Source: Streptomyces sp. AP-93
Lineage (GTDB): Bacteria > Actinomycetota > Actinomycetes > Streptomycetales > Streptomycetaceae
Direction: 5' to 3'
NCBI RefSeq assembly: GCF_022808175.1
Contig: NZ_JALGBX010000004.1
Coordinates: 377,722-441,721, forward strand
Length of the DNA stretch: 64,000 nucleotides
A program made the position numbers and the translations under genes. Every line of letters starts with the position of its first letter. Position 1 is the first letter of the stretch. Positions 7,846-17,186 of this stretch are shown here, in pieces. The notes beneath the pieces are model-generated. The model was not told where the DNA came from. It ran no database searches and worked only from the letters and a program-made list of their open reading frames with translations.

Positions 7846-9186
7846 ATGACCATCACCGACCTCCCCGATGCTGTGACCGCCGCCGGCGAAGGCGAACTGT
7901 CCGTGTGGCCCGCGTCCACCACCCCGCTGCCGCACGGCGACCTGGCCGTCGGTGGCGTGTCACTGGCAGAGATCGCCGACCGCTTCGGCACACCGGTCTA
8001 CGTGCTGGACGAGGGCGAAGTCCGCGACCGGTGCCGCGCCTACCGCGCCGCCCTCCCCGAGGCCGACGTCCTCTACGCCGCCAAGGCGTTCCTCTCCCGC
8101 GCGATGGTGCGCTGGGTGGAGGAGGAGGGACTGGGCTTGGACGTGTGCTCCGCCGGGGAGTTGGAGCTCGCTGTGACGGCCGGTTTCCCCGCCGGGCGCA
8201 TTGTGCTCCACGGCAACGCGAAGTCGCCCCGTGACCTGGAGGCGGCGCTGCGGCTGGGTGTGGGGCGGATCGTCATCGACAGCCCGTCCGAGATAGCCCG
8301 GATCGCTGCCGCCGTCGGGCCCGACGGGCGTCAGAAGGTGTTGGTGCGCGTCGTGCCGGGCGTCTCGGCCGGGGGCCACGCCAAGATCCGTACGGGTACG
8401 GAGGACCAGAAGTTCGGGCTCTCGCTCGCCGACGGGTCGGCGCAGCACGCCATCGTGCGCGTACTCGGCCGGCCGCAGCTCGAACTGACCGGCCTGCACT
8501 GCCACATCGGCTCGCAGGTCACCGAGGTCAAGCCCTACGTGGTGGCGCTCCGCCGGATGGTCGGGCTGATGGCCCGGGTCCGTGACGCGCACGGGGTCGT
8601 CCTGCCGGAGCTGGACATGGGCGGCGGTCACGGCATCGCCTACCGGCCCGGCGAACCCGCCCTCGATCTCCCCGCGCTCGCCCGCCGGATCCGCGCCGAG
8701 CTCGGCGAATCCTGCGCCGCCGCGGGCCTGCCCGTGCCCCGGCTCGTCATCGAACCGGGGCGTGCCGTCGTCGGGCCGGCCGGAGTCGCCCTGTACCGCG
8801 TACTGGCCGTCAAGCACACGGGCGAGACCGTTTTCGTCGCCGTCGACGGCGGCATGAGCGACAACCCGAGGCCCGCCCTGTACGGGGCGCGCTACGCGCC
8901 CCGCCTCATCGGCCGCCACTCGACGGCCGACCCGCACAGGGCGACCGTCGTGGGCCGGCACTGCGAAGCCGGCGACGTCCTCGCCGGCGATGTGGAACTG
9001 CCGGGCGACGTCCGCCCCGGAGATCTGCTCGCCGTTCCCGTGGCGGGCGCGTACCAGCTGTCCATGGCCTCCGGCTACAACATGGTCGGTCGGCCCCCGG
9101 TGATCGCGGTCCACGAAGGCACGGCCCGGACGCTCGTCCGGCGCGAAACACTGGACGATGTCCGCAGGCGCGACATCGGAGGCTAG
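7846..9186 (+). CDS. lysA: Diaminopimelate decarboxylase-like PLP enzyme
   Basis: 446 residues, fold-type III (alanine racemase-like) decarboxylase that makes L-lysine from meso-diaminopimelate in the housekeeping case. PLP lysine K80 (LYAAKAF), HIGSQ loop, glycine loop GGGHGIAY, EPGRAVV, and the C-terminal CEAGD and GAYQLSMASGYN active-site blocks are all there. Co-transcription with a SAV_915 protein and distance from dap genes suggest this may be a second, specialised copy acting on diaminopimelate or a related amino acid. Ribosome site GAAGGGGA precedes ATG 7846. Confidence 0.8.
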   Translation: MTITDLPDAVTAAGEGELSVWPASTTPLPHGDLAVGGVSLAEIADRFGTPVYVLDEGEVRDRCRAYRAALPEADVLYAAKAFLSRAMVRWVEEEGLGLDVCSAGELELAVTAGFPAGRIVLHGNAKSPRDLEAALRLGVGRIVIDSPSEIARIAAAVGPDGRQKVLVRVVPGVSAGGHAKIRTGTEDQKFGLSLADGSAQHAIVRVLGRPQLELTGLHCHIGSQVTEVKPYVVALRRMVGLMARVRDAHGVVLPELDMGGGHGIAYRPGEPALDLPALARRIRAELGESCAAAGLPVPRLVIEPGRAVVGPAGVALYRVLAVKHTGETVFVAVDGGMSDNPRPALYGARYAPRLIGRHSTADPHRATVVGRHCEAGDVLAGDVELPGDVRPGDLLAVPVAGAYQLSMASGYNMVGRPPVIAVHEGTARTLVRRETLDDVRRRDIGG

Positions 9187-9237
9187 CGCCGTGCCGTGCC
9201 GTGCAGCACCATTCGCCGACTGGAGGGCCAATGCTCT

Positions 9238-9450
9238 GACCGGGCGCTCGTCCTGGGGTTCCAGCGCGTGCCCGAGAAGAAAGCGGGCAAGAACCGCGTC
9301 CACGTCGACTTCGACTCTCCGGACCGCAGGGGCGAGGTCGACCGGCTCGTGAAGATGGGGGCGACGGTCGTCGGTGAGCACACTGCGCCGGGCTTCGAGT
9401 GGACCACCCTGCAGGACCCTGTCGGCAACGAGTTCTGCGTCTCCGGCTGA
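9238..9450 (+). pseudogene. C-terminal remnant of a VOC (glyoxalase-like) protein
   Basis: The frame to TGA 9448-9450 encodes LVLGFQRVPEKKAGKNRVHVDF, then a helix around EVDRLVKMGATVV and the closing DPVGNEFCVSG. This is the second half of a typical Streptomyces Glyoxalase_6-type VOC protein of about 120 residues. The N-terminal half is missing; the sequence before about 9238 is unrelated and has no matching start. Confidence 0.65.
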
Positions 9451-9516
9451 CCCGTCCGGGACGGGGGTGTCGGATCTGGAGAGCCGCTGGGCGGCTGACG
9501 CCGCAGAACTGGGCGT

Positions 9517-9693
9517 TCACTCGGGCCGGTAGACGAGCTCGATCACCATCGCCGCGATGAGTCCCCAGACCCCGATTCCCAGGAGCCACATGACGTCGAG
9601 GGCAGCGCCGGTGGTGACGACCACCAGGCCTCCGGCCCCGAGGGCGAGTACGGTCCTGTGGATGCCGCGGTCGGGACGCCAGTCGATGGTCAC
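9517..9693 (-). CDS. Small two-helix membrane protein
   Basis: 58 codons from GTG 9693 to TGA 9517-9519. The product starts VTIDWRPDRGIH, then two hydrophobic stretches (about 14-31 and 33-52) and ends ELVYRPE. Composition is that of a real small Streptomyces membrane protein, not a random frame, but the ribosome site is weak and no family is recognised. It lies just downstream of the stem-loop that ends the APC permease transcript. Confidence 0.45.
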   Translation of the reverse strand: MTIDWRPDRGIHRTVLALGAGGLVVVTTGAALDVMWLLGIGVWGLIAAMVIELVYRPE

Positions 9694-9701
9694 AGCAGTG
9701 A

Positions 9702-9745
9702 GAATCCCGCCGGATCCCCCTCGCGTCGAGGAGCCGGCGGGATTC
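9702..9745 (-). terminator. Stem-loop terminator after the APC permease
   Basis: Perfect 12-bp inverted repeat, GAATCCCGCCGG at 9702-9713 and its complement at 9734-9745, with a 20-nt loop. It lies 32 bp past the permease stop. Confidence 0.65.
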
Positions 9746-9777
9746 CTGTCGGTTTCTTGACGCCCCGTCGCCTGGCG

Positions 9778-11715
9778 TCAGCCGGCGTGGACGTGGGGGC
9801 GGCGGGTGCGGTCGGGTTCGGCCTCGCGGATGACCTCGCGGGTGACGGGGGCGACTTCGCCCTGTCCGAAGAGGAAGAAGCGCAGGAAGTTGGCCATCGG
9901 GTTGCCCTCGGTCCACTCGAAGTAGATGTGGGGGCGCTGACCGGTCTCGTCGCGGACGTGGAGCAGGAAGGCCGCCAGGGCGTTGGGGATGCTGGAGCTC
10001 TCCAGGGTCAGGACGCGGTAGCGGCCGTGGAGCACTTCGCCGCGTACCCGCATGCCGGACTCGAACTCGGACGCGTCCAGGACGGTGACCTCGACGAACA
10101 TGACGTCGTCGCCGGGCGGGATGTCGTTGTCCGCGCGGATCTGTTCCTTCTTCTGCCGGTACTCGTCGAGGTCGCGGTTGTCGGGCTCGTTGGCGATGAA
10201 GCGGATCGTGCGGTTGGACGTGTCGCGGATGAAGCGCTGCGCCATGTCGTCCAGTTCCACGTCCGTGACGCGGAGCTCGAAGACGCGCGCCAGCCGGGAG
10301 AGCAGGGAGAGGGCCATGATGCCGGCGATGAAGCAGGCGCCGATCTTCACACCGTCCGGGCGCTCTACGACGTTCACGGCCGTGGTGTAGATGAAGACGG
10401 CGGAGATGACGCCGAAGCCGATGGTCCAGCCGCGCTCGCCGGCCCGGCGGGCCGCGATGGTCACCGCGACGGCGGCCGAGGTGATCAGGACCAGGACACC
10501 GGTGGCGTACGCGCCGCCCTGGGCGTCGACGTCGGCGTTGAAGATCCAGGTCACCAGGAACGCGACCAGGGTGAACACGATGACCATCGGGCGCAGGGCG
10601 CGGGCCCAGTGCGGGGCCATGCCGTAGCGGGGCAGGTAGCGCGGCATCAGGTTGAGCAGGCCGGCCATGGCCGAGGAGCCCGCGAACCACAGGATCATGA
10701 TCGTGGAGATGTCGTAGAGCGTGCCGAAGGCGGAGCCCAGGTACTGGTGGGCGAGGTAGGCGAGGGCGCGGCCGTTCGCCTCGCCGCCCGGCTTGAACTG
10801 ATCGGCCGGGATCAGGAGCGTGGTGATGAAGCTGGAGCTGATCAGGAAGACGCTCATGATGATGGCCGCGGTCGTCAGCAGCTTCTTGGCGCCGCGGATC
10901 CGGCCGGCCGGGTTGGCCTGGGTGTCCTCGGGGTCGCCCTTGACGTGCGGCATGACCGCGACACCGGTCTCGAACCCGGAGAGGCCGAGCGCGAGCTTCG
11001 GGAACACGATGAGCGCGATGGCGATCATCATGAACGGGTTGCCGTGCTCGGTGGTCAGCGCGGTCGTCCAGTCGGTGATGACGTGCGGTTCGGTCATCAC
11101 GTTCCAGAGCCCGACGGCCACGACCACGACGTTCAGGCCGAGGTAGGTCGCCACCAGGACCACGGCGACGCCGATGGCCTCGCTGAACCCCTTGAGGAAC
11201 ACGGCCCCGAGCAGCGCGATCATGATCAGGGTGATCAGCACTTCATGGCCGTGGAGCGTGCTGGTGAGGTGCGGGTTCTCCACCAGGTGCGCGGTGGCGT
11301 CCGCGGCGGACAGGGTGATGGTGATGAGGAAGTCGGTCGCCGCGAACCCGAGCAGGGTCAGGACGAACAGCTTGCCCTTCCAGAACGTCAGCAGACGCTC
11401 CAGCATGGCGATGGAGCCCTCGCCGTTCGGGCTCTCCTCGGCGACCCGCCGGTAGACGGGGAGCGCGCCGAAGAGGGTGAGCAGGACGAGCACGATGGTC
11501 GCCAGCGGCGACAGCAGGCCGGCCGCCAGCGCCGCGATACCGGGCTGGTAGCCGAGGGTGGAGAAGTAGTCGAGACCCGTCAGGCACATGACCCGCCACC
11601 ACGGACGGCCGTGCGGCTGGGCCGCCGCCTCCTTGGCGGCGGGCGAACTGTTCTCGGCGGTCAAGCCTTCCAGCATCCACGCCCGCAGGCGCGACGTGCG
11701 GGCAGGGGTGGCCAT
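9778..11715 (-). CDS. APC-superfamily permease with C-terminal soluble domain
   Basis: 645 residues. About 12 hydrophobic helices start after [21 protein letters not shown] and end near residue 480; a cytoplasmic tail of roughly 160 residues follows (from [14 protein letters not shown]). Permeases of this build move amino acids or cations. Its place among K+ transport genes and the 11-bp-period repeat upstream suggest a role in potassium or osmotic balance, which is inference. Start ATG 11715 has CAGGAG 13 bases upstream. Confidence 0.75.
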   Translation of the reverse strand: MATPARTSRLRAWMLEGLTAENSSPAAKEAAAQPHGRPWWRVMCLTGLDYFSTLGYQPGIAALAAGLLSPLATIVLVLLTLFGALPVYRRVAEESPNGEGSIAMLERLLTFWKGKLFVLTLLGFAATDFLITITLSAADATAHLVENPHLTSTLHGHEVLITLIMIALLGAVFLKGFSEAIGVAVVLVATYLGLNVVVVAVGLWNVMTEPHVITDWTTALTTEHGNPFMMIAIALIVFPKLALGLSGFETGVAVMPHVKGDPEDTQANPAGRIRGAKKLLTTAAIIMSVFLISSSFITTLLIPADQFKPGGEANGRALAYLAHQYLGSAFGTLYDISTIMILWFAGSSAMAGLLNLMPRYLPRYGMAPHWARALRPMVIVFTLVAFLVTWIFNADVDAQGGAYATGVLVLITSAAVAVTIAARRAGERGWTIGFGVISAVFIYTTAVNVVERPDGVKIGACFIAGIMALSLLSRLARVFELRVTDVELDDMAQRFIRDTSNRTIRFIANEPDNRDLDEYRQKKEQIRADNDIPPGDDVMFVEVTVLDASEFESGMRVRGEVLHGRYRVLTLESSSIPNALAAFLLHVRDETGQRPHIYFEWTEGNPMANFLRFFLFGQGEVAPVTREVIREAEPDRTRRPHVHAG

Positions 11716-11814
11716 CGTGGTGGGCTCCTGTCGTACGGCAAAGAATCAGCCATCGACGTCGACGGCTGAGCAAGCGTACGCAGCCTGATCACTTATGCCC
11801 GGAGTTGAGCCAAT

Positions 11815-11832
11815 CCTGACGCGTCCTTAACG
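11815..11832 (-). promoter_or_regulatory. 11-bp-period direct repeat upstream of the APC permease
   Basis: Read on the minus strand: CGTTAAGG from 11832 and CGTCAGG from 11821, exactly 11 bp apart, ending 100 bp before the permease start and on its strand. It closely resembles the kdp-operon repeats (CGTTAAGG and CGTCAAGG). Probable binding site of an OmpR-family regulator such as KdpE. Confidence 0.55.
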
Positions 11833-11939
11833 GCCACCCTCCCGATGGCGTAGCGGACACACTCCCGCCGCCGCCGGATCCCCGCCTGCCAGGGCGGCGG
11901 TCGGCTGAGCCGGTTCCGCCCTTCGAGGCGCTCGGCCGG

Positions 11940-11993
11940 CACGCGGACGGCGTCGACGCTGACGTACGCGGCGAGTGCGAAGAAGGAGACGCG
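11940..11993 (-). pseudogene. Trace of a cation-diffusion-facilitator gene
   Basis: The minus strand encodes RVSFFALAAYVSVDAVRV, which resembles a membrane segment of CDF-type efflux proteins (SFFALAAYVxVDAVR). Nothing alignable flanks it. A chance likeness is possible. Confidence 0.3.
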
Positions 11994-12309
11994 AGCCGTC
12001 CGGCCCCTGTCCCCCGCCGGGGCCGGACGGCTCATCTGGTGTGCGACGGCTGACCGGCGCGCGGTCGCATCGGCCCGTACCCCCACGGTGGGGCCATGCG
12101 TTTCCCCGGCGGTGTTCAGGTCACCGCCCACCAGCCGCGCGCCACCGGACCTCATCCGTTTCCGGCTCCGGCTCCGTCGCCACATCACTCTGCGCCGGGC
12201 CGACAGCCGCGACAACACTTCCTGACGCGTTCCTTCCGCGCCGTTGTCGATCTTTGATGCGGACCTGACGACCTGCACGAACCCAGCCGCGATTCCGTCA
12301 CCAGAAGCG

Positions 12310-12338
12310 CGTCAGAACACTGTCAAGGACCCGTTCAG
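12310..12338 (+). promoter_or_regulatory. Three-part 11-bp-period repeat upstream of SDR1
   Basis: Half-sites CGTCAGA (12310), TGTCAAGG (12321) and CGTTCAG (12332) are spaced 11 and 11 bp. The first two resemble the repeat upstream of the paralogous SDR2 (17149-17171), so the two genes appear to share a control region. It lies 307 bp before the SDR1 start. Confidence 0.5.
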
Positions 12339-12377
12339 AGCCTTGTCCGCCCCTCCCGGATCCGCTGGGATGAGGAC

Positions 12378-12485
12378 ATGAACAGCGGTCCGCGCTACGA
12401 AGACCGGCCACCGTCACGACGTATCCGTCGCGCCGGGGCCACTTCTCCGCAGCCTGCAGCGCCCGCTGTCCGCCCGGCCTTCTGA
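12378..12485 (+). CDS. Doubtful 35-residue frame upstream of SDR1
   Basis: ATG with GATGAGGAC upstream, encoding a basic, Pro/Arg-rich peptide (MNSGPRYEDRPPSRR start). It lies between the 11-bp repeats and SDR1 and could be a leader peptide or chance. Confidence 0.2.
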   Translation: MNSGPRYEDRPPSRRIRRAGATSPQPAAPAVRPAF

Positions 12486-12644
12486 CACCGGCCGCGCGAG
12501 ATATCGACGTACCCGCCTCCCCCTTCACCGGGGGCTGCCGGAACGCGTCTCGACCATCACCGCATGAGCTGAGCCCGCACCCCGCCATGTGCCGGGGCGC
12601 CGGGCCCGCCGGCCATGCCCGCTTCCAGGAACCAGGAATCCGAC

Positions 12645-13457
12645 ATGCCTTCATCCCTGTCCGGACGTACCGTCCTCGTCACCGGCGCCACCGCCGGCAT
12701 CGGCTACGAGACCGCCCGCCAGCTCGCCGAGCGCGGCGCCACCGTCCTCCTCCACGGCCGCACGCCCGAGGAGGCCCGCGCCGCCGCCGACCGGCTGATC
12801 GCCACCGCCGGCGCCGGCGTCGACGGCTCCCTGCTCCGTCCGCTCGCCGCCGACTTCGCACGGCTGGAGGAGGTCGAGAACCTCGCCCACGGCGTCGTAC
12901 GCGAACACCCGCGCCTGGACGTACTCGTCAACAACGCGGCCATCGCCGCGCCCGAGCGCCACACCCTCACCGCCGACGGCAACGAGATCTCCTTCCAGGT
13001 CAACTTCCTCGCCCACTACCTCCTGACCGATCTCCTGGCAGCCGCACTCACCACCGACCCCGGCGGCCGGGTCGTCAACGTCTCCTCCTCACACCACCGC
13101 ACCGCGGCCATCCAGTGGAACGACCCGCAGCGCATCCGCCGGTACTCCCGCCTCGCGGCCTACGCACAGTCCCAGCTGGCGCTGACCGTCTTCGCGGCCG
13201 ACCCGCGCGTCACCGCCGTCTCCGTCCACCCCGGCATCTGCGAGACCGGGCTCCTCCCCCTCTACGGCAACGAGGGCGGGTCCGCAGCCGAGGGCGCGGC
13301 CCACGTCGTACGGCTCTGCGACCCGGCCACCGAGATCGTCAACGGCGCCTACTACGACCGGGGCGAGCGCGTCGCCCCGGCTCCGGCCGCCACCGACGAC
13401 CGCACCGTCAAGCGCCTCAACAAGCTCGCCGACCTCCTCGTCGGCCACACCGCCTGA
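12645..13457 (+). CDS. SDR-family protein 1 (YxxxK replaced by YxxxQ)
   Basis: 270 residues from ATG 12645 (AGGAA upstream; an in-frame ATG lies at 12615). Classical short-chain dehydrogenase layout: TGATAGIG cofactor loop, HGR after the second strand (NADP-like), VNNAA, NVSSS with the catalytic Ser. The YxxxK segment reads YAQSQ, so the catalytic Lys is Gln. The closest relative is SDR2 at 16126-16932 on the other strand, with the same change. Both may act as cofactor-binding or sensory proteins or use altered chemistry. Downstream, 14 bp away, is a 24-codon ribosomal-protein-like gene. Confidence 0.8.
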   Translation: MPSSLSGRTVLVTGATAGIGYETARQLAERGATVLLHGRTPEEARAAADRLIATAGAGVDGSLLRPLAADFARLEEVENLAHGVVREHPRLDVLVNNAAIAAPERHTLTADGNEISFQVNFLAHYLLTDLLAAALTTDPGGRVVNVSSSHHRTAAIQWNDPQRIRRYSRLAAYAQSQLALTVFAADPRVTAVSVHPGICETGLLPLYGNEGGSAAEGAAHVVRLCDPATEIVNGAYYDRGERVAPAPAATDDRTVKRLNKLADLLVGHTA

Positions 13458-13471
13458 AGGGATCCACAGCC

Positions 13472-13546
13472 ATGTCGAAGCGCGCACGCAAGAAGAGGGC
13501 CCGTCGCAAGAAGGCCGCCAACCACGGCGGCCGAGCCTGCGGCTGA
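13472..13546 (+). CDS. bL37-like mini ribosomal protein
   Basis: 24 residues, 11 of them Lys/Arg: MSKRARKKRARRKKA, then ANHGG and a short CG tail. The pattern K-R-x-R-K-K-R-x-R, then A-N-H-G, matches what I recall of the actinobacterial large-subunit protein bL37 (about 24 residues, usually ending ANHGKRPN). Here the tail diverges to GGRACG. It follows SDR1 by 14 bp with GAAGGGATC as ribosome site, and a strong stem-loop terminator follows it, so it is the last gene of an SDR1 transcript. It may be a spare copy made under the same condition as its neighbours. Confidence 0.6.
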   Translation: MSKRARKKRARRKKAANHGGRACG

Positions 13547-13561
13547 CCGCTGTCCCACCTC

Positions 13562-13590
13562 GCGGGGCGGCCCCGACAGGGCCGCCCCGC
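13562..13590 (+). terminator. Strong stem-loop terminator
   Basis: Perfect 12-bp stem: GCGGGGCGGCCC at 13562-13573 and its complement at 13579-13590, loop CGACA. It lies 15 bp past the mini ribosomal gene and also faces the convergent TauE-type gene. Confidence 0.85.
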
Positions 13591-13620
13591 TTCCCTGGCT
13601 AGGGGTCGGCCCTGGTCGGG

Positions 13621-14445
13621 TCAGTCGTGACGGGCGAGCTTGACCGCGGAGGCGAGCAGGACCACGGCCAGCACGGGGATGAGGACCGCGTTCGGGAACA
13701 CACCGAGCAGAAGCCCGCCCAGAACGGCGCCGGCGATCGATCCCGCTGCCATCACCGCGGTGAAGCGGAGGTTGGCGCCGAGGACGGCGAAGCTGCCGTC
13801 ACGGCTGTAGCGGGCGAAGGCCACCAGCATGGTCGGCAGGGAGACCAGCAGGGAGAGGCTCCCGGCGGTCTTGATGTCCTCTCCGAACAGCAGCACGATC
13901 GTCGGGATCAGCAGCTCGCCCCCGGCCACACCCATGATCGCCGCGACCACGCCGATCCCGAACCCGGCCACGACTCCGGCAGGCACCCGCGCCCACAGCG
14001 GCAGCGCAAGGGCGTCCAGGGGGGTGGTGTGGGTGACCACCAGGGCAGCGGCCATGAGCACCATCAACGCCGCGAGGACCTTGTACAGAGTGGCGGAGCG
14101 CATGCGTACCGCCCAGGCGGCTCCGGCCCAGGCGCCGAGCAGGCTGCCGGCCAGCAGGTTGACCGCGACCGGCCAGCGTGCGGCCACCTCGGCGGCCGGG
14201 ACCGCGGCCAGCCGGGCGGGCAGCGCGACCAGGACCACGACCAGGCTCATCGCCTTGTTCAGGATGACCGCCGAGAGCGCCGCGAACCCGAAGAGACCGA
14301 TCAGCAGCGGCAGGCGGAACTCCGCGCCGCCCAGCCCGATCATCCCGCCCAGAACGCCGATGGCCGCCCCCGCACCGAAGACGACGGGCGTCGATCGCGT
14401 CGATCGGAGGGAGGCAAGGTTCTGGTCAGTGCGCATGAACGACAT
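13621..14445 (-). CDS. TauE/SafE (TSUP) family membrane permease
   Basis: 274 residues with eight or so hydrophobic helices. Two similar halves show the family's glycine-rich loops: GVLGGMIGLGGAEFRLPLL near the start and VVAAIMGVAGGELLIPTIV in the second half. The family exports sulfite, sulfoacetate or related organic anions; the substrate here is unknown. An alternative start is ATG 14436. It lies 127 bp downstream of the KdpE-like regulator gene on the same strand, so the two may share a transcript. Confidence 0.8.
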   Translation of the reverse strand: MSFMRTDQNLASLRSTRSTPVVFGAGAAIGVLGGMIGLGGAEFRLPLLIGLFGFAALSAVILNKAMSLVVVLVALPARLAAVPAAEVAARWPVAVNLLAGSLLGAWAGAAWAVRMRSATLYKVLAALMVLMAAALVVTHTTPLDALALPLWARVPAGVVAGFGIGVVAAIMGVAGGELLIPTIVLLFGEDIKTAGSLSLLVSLPTMLVAFARYSRDGSFAVLGANLRFTAVMAAGSIAGAVLGGLLLGVFPNAVLIPVLAVVLLASAVKLARHD

Positions 14446-14572
14446 CGTCGCTGGTCACAGGCCCGACCGCTACGGACCGACCCCACGTTCGGGGGAACCA
14501 CCGGATACCCGCCCAGGGCTTTGTCAGGACCTCCGAGCACCAGACGCCTTTCGGTCCGCCGACTCGACGCTC

Positions 14573-15259
<687 letters not shown>

Positions 15260-15324
15260 CGGCGTGCCGCCTTCCTCTCGTACGTCAGTCGATGAAACAA
15301 CCGTTTCCCGCTGCCTGGGCACGC

Positions 15325-15375
15325 CTTGACAGCGTCCATACGGCGAGGAGCGCGAGCTTGACGACCTCCATACGG
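15325..15375 (-). promoter_or_regulatory. Two 19-bp direct repeats 32 bp apart upstream of the KdpE paralogue
   Basis: Plus-strand copies CTTGACAGCGTCCATACGG (15325-15343) and CTTGACGACCTCCATACGG (15357-15375) match at 16 of 19 positions. On the coding strand each ends in GTCAAG, the same core as the kdp repeats. The 32-bp spacing equals the distance between the two repeat pairs of the kdp promoter. Candidate autoregulatory site. Confidence 0.5.
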
Positions 15376-15415
15376 GCACCCGCCCAAGGCGCCCCTGAAG
15401 CCGCTGCCGGCGCCC

Positions 15416-15456
15416 CGTCAAGATCTCGTCGCCGAGGCATCAGCAGTCCGTCAGGA
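15416..15456 (+). promoter_or_regulatory. Four half-sites at exact 11-bp steps upstream of 15496 gene
   Basis: CGTCAAG (15416), CGTCGCC (15427), CATCAGC (15438) and CGTCAGG (15449) follow each other at 11-bp steps. The last ends 40 bp before ATG 15496. With no ribosome site visible, that gene may have a leaderless transcript, which would put the repeats just upstream of its -35 region. Confidence 0.5.
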
Positions 15457-15495
15457 TGCGCTGCCGAGGGCCCGGTCCTCCTTAACGTCGCACGC

Positions 15496-16056
15496 ATGGG
15501 ACGACGAATCACCCGGTCGGAGAGCGGCATACGAACCGGACACGCGGGGCCTCCCGGCCCGCTCGCACAGGACGTCCACTGGGCCGGTGAGCGACGATCG
15601 GCGATCGGCGTCGCTTCCCTGTTCGGCACGGCCCTGTTCGTGATGGACGCAGGCGCCGGCCGACTCGACGTGACCCGCGGTGCCCTCTGGACCGGGCTGG
15701 CCGTACTCGTCTTCGTGATCATGCTGCCGCCCAGGGTCTCCGTCCTGCCCGGCGTACTGAGCACCTGCGGGCTGCTGGTGGCACGCAGGGTCCGCACCGA
15801 CCGCCTCGTCTCGGTCCAGTGGTCGGACGGGGTGTCCCAGCGGCTGGTCCTCCGGGACACGGAGGGAGGCCGGGTCGAGATAGACCCGACCGTGCTCGTA
15901 CGGAATCCGGCGATGTGGCGGTGTCTGGACAAGGACACCCGTACCTCCATCCGGCGCGGCACGCTGCGGTACGGCGCGACCGCCCTGTGCCGGTTGACCG
16001 CGCGCATCGACCGCGAGACGGCTCACACGGTCTTCAAGGCGTCCGGCCTGCGGTGA
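15496..16056 (+). CDS. Membrane protein with PH-like C-terminal domain
   Basis: 186 residues, family not recognised. After a polar start come two hydrophobic segments (about 38-54 and 62-82, the second WTGLAVLVFVIMLPPRVSVL), then a soluble part with alternating strands (LVSVQWSDGVSQRLVLRD, RVEIDPTVLVRNP) resembling bacterial PH-like domains of small Streptomyces membrane proteins. No clear ribosome site precedes ATG 15496. It diverges from the KdpE paralogue, with repeats for a KdpE-like regulator between them. Confidence 0.55.
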   Translation: MGRRITRSESGIRTGHAGPPGPLAQDVHWAGERRSAIGVASLFGTALFVMDAGAGRLDVTRGALWTGLAVLVFVIMLPPRVSVLPGVLSTCGLLVARRVRTDRLVSVQWSDGVSQRLVLRDTEGGRVEIDPTVLVRNPAMWRCLDKDTRTSIRRGTLRYGATALCRLTARIDRETAHTVFKASGLR

Positions 16057-16125
16057 CCGGCTCACGCCGCCTCCGCTCGCCGTACGGCCGCGGGCGTGTA
16101 GCCGGGGTGGATGGGTTGAGAGCGG

Positions 16126-16932
16126 TCAGGCGCACTGCCCGACGAGTTGGTCCGCGAGCTTGTTCAGCCGCTTGACCGTGCGGTCCCCGATTGCCCCTGC
16201 GGCGGGCTGCATCCGCTCGCCGCGGTCGTAGTAGGCGCCGTTGACGATCTCGACTGCCGGGTCGCACAGCCGCACGACGTGTGCGGCGCCCTCGGCGGGC
16301 GCCGCGCCCTCATGTCCGTACAGCGGCCTCAGCGCGGTCTCGCAGATGCCCGGGTTGACGGACACGGCGGTGACCCGGGGGTCGGCTGCGAAGACGGTGA
16401 GCGCGAGCTGCGACTGCGCGTAGGCCGCGAGGCGCGAGTAACGGCGTGTGCGGTTCGGGTCGTTCCACATGATCGAGGCGGTGCGGTGCATCGAGGAGGA
16501 GACGTTCACGACGCGTCCGCCCGGGTCGGTGGTGAGTGCGGGCTCCATGAGGTGCGTCAGGAGGTAGTGGGCGAGGAAGTTGACCTGGAAGGAGAGCTCG
16601 TTGCCGTCGCGAGTGATCGTGTGGCGCTCGGGGGCGGCGACGGCGGCGTTGTTGACCAGGACGTCGAGGTAGGGGTGGCCGGTGATGACCCGGTTGGCGA
16701 GCCGTTCGACCTCGTCGAGCCGCGTGAAGTCCGCGGCGCACGGCCGCAGGAGCTCCGCGTCGACATCAGCGGTGGCGAGGAGGCGCTTCACGGCCGACCG
16801 GGCCTCGTCCGGGGTGCGGCCGTGGAGCAGGACGGTGGCGCCGCTCTCGGCCAACTGGCGGGCGGTCTCGTAGCCGATGCCGGAGGTGGCACCGGTGACC
16901 ATGATGGTCCGGCCGGACAGGAACGAAGACAT
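16126..16932 (-). CDS. SDR-family protein 2 (YxxxQ), paralogue of SDR1
   Basis: 268 residues, nearly collinear with SDR1 (12645-13457): shared GATxGIGYETARQLAE, VNNAAxAAPERHT, FLAHYLLT, ICETxLxPLYG and RTVKRLNKLAD blocks. Cofactor loop TGATSGIG and the catalytic Ser of NVSSS are kept, while the Tyr/Lys pair reads YAQSQ. The two copies face each other 2.7 kb apart and flank the TauE-type permease, KdpE paralogue and PH-like protein. GAT/CCC-rich leader; start ATG 16932. Confidence 0.8.
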   Translation of the reverse strand: MSSFLSGRTIMVTGATSGIGYETARQLAESGATVLLHGRTPDEARSAVKRLLATADVDAELLRPCAADFTRLDEVERLANRVITGHPYLDVLVNNAAVAAPERHTITRDGNELSFQVNFLAHYLLTHLMEPALTTDPGGRVVNVSSSMHRTASIMWNDPNRTRRYSRLAAYAQSQLALTVFAADPRVTAVSVNPGICETALRPLYGHEGAAPAEGAAHVVRLCDPAVEIVNGAYYDRGERMQPAAGAIGDRTVKRLNKLADQLVGQCA

Positions 16933-17011
16933 GAGGGGATCCAGTCGACGGGCACGGTGGCGGGCGGCCGAAGAAGCCGGGGCTCAGCCGTGCGGTGAAG
17001 TGTGATCCCGA

Positions 17012-17068
17012 ATCCCGTAGCGCGTATCGCAGATCGCGTATCGCAGATCGCGCATCCCGTAGCGCGTA
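17012..17068. repeat. 14-bp tandem repeats
   Basis: CGCGTATCGCAGAT occurs twice in tandem (17021-17034, 17035-17048), followed by the degenerate CGCGCATCCCGTAG (17049-17062). The ATCCCGTAG part also precedes the array (17012-17020). It lies 80-136 bp upstream of the SDR2 start. Confidence 0.7.
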
Positions 17069-17148
17069 CGGGCTGGGGGCGCCTGCGGACCGGCGATTGG
17101 CCGGCGGGACCACGTCGTCCATCCAACTGGCCTGCAGGGCGCCGCTCA

Positions 17149-17171
17149 AGCGCCCTGACGGTCCTCTGACG
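17149..17171 (-). promoter_or_regulatory. 11-bp-period repeat upstream of SDR2
   Basis: Minus strand: CGTCAGAGG from 17171, CGTCAGGG from 17160 and a weak TTGAGCG from 17149, at 11-bp steps. It begins 15 bp past the kdpB2 stop and lies 217 bp before SDR2, on the SDR2 strand. Very like the SDR1 control region. Confidence 0.5.
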
Positions 17172-17186
17172 CGGTTTTGCCGGACT

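Larger units (their letters stand above)
11716..12644. other. 929-bp region with regulatory repeats and remnants, no firm gene
   Basis: Holds the leftward APC-permease promoter with its repeat (11815-11832), a short cation-efflux-like remnant (11940-11993), a rightward three-part repeat (12310-12338) and a doubtful 35-codon frame (12378-12485). Confidence 0.6.

Noticed and set aside
9658..11769. Long open frame on the plus strand opposite the APC permease
   Set aside because: Its product is a low-complexity Asp/Gly/Arg/Val-rich string with no motifs; such antisense frames are normal in high-GC DNA.
17021..17062. CRISPR-like repeat array
   Set aside because: Units are 14 bp and directly adjacent with no spacers; no cas genes.
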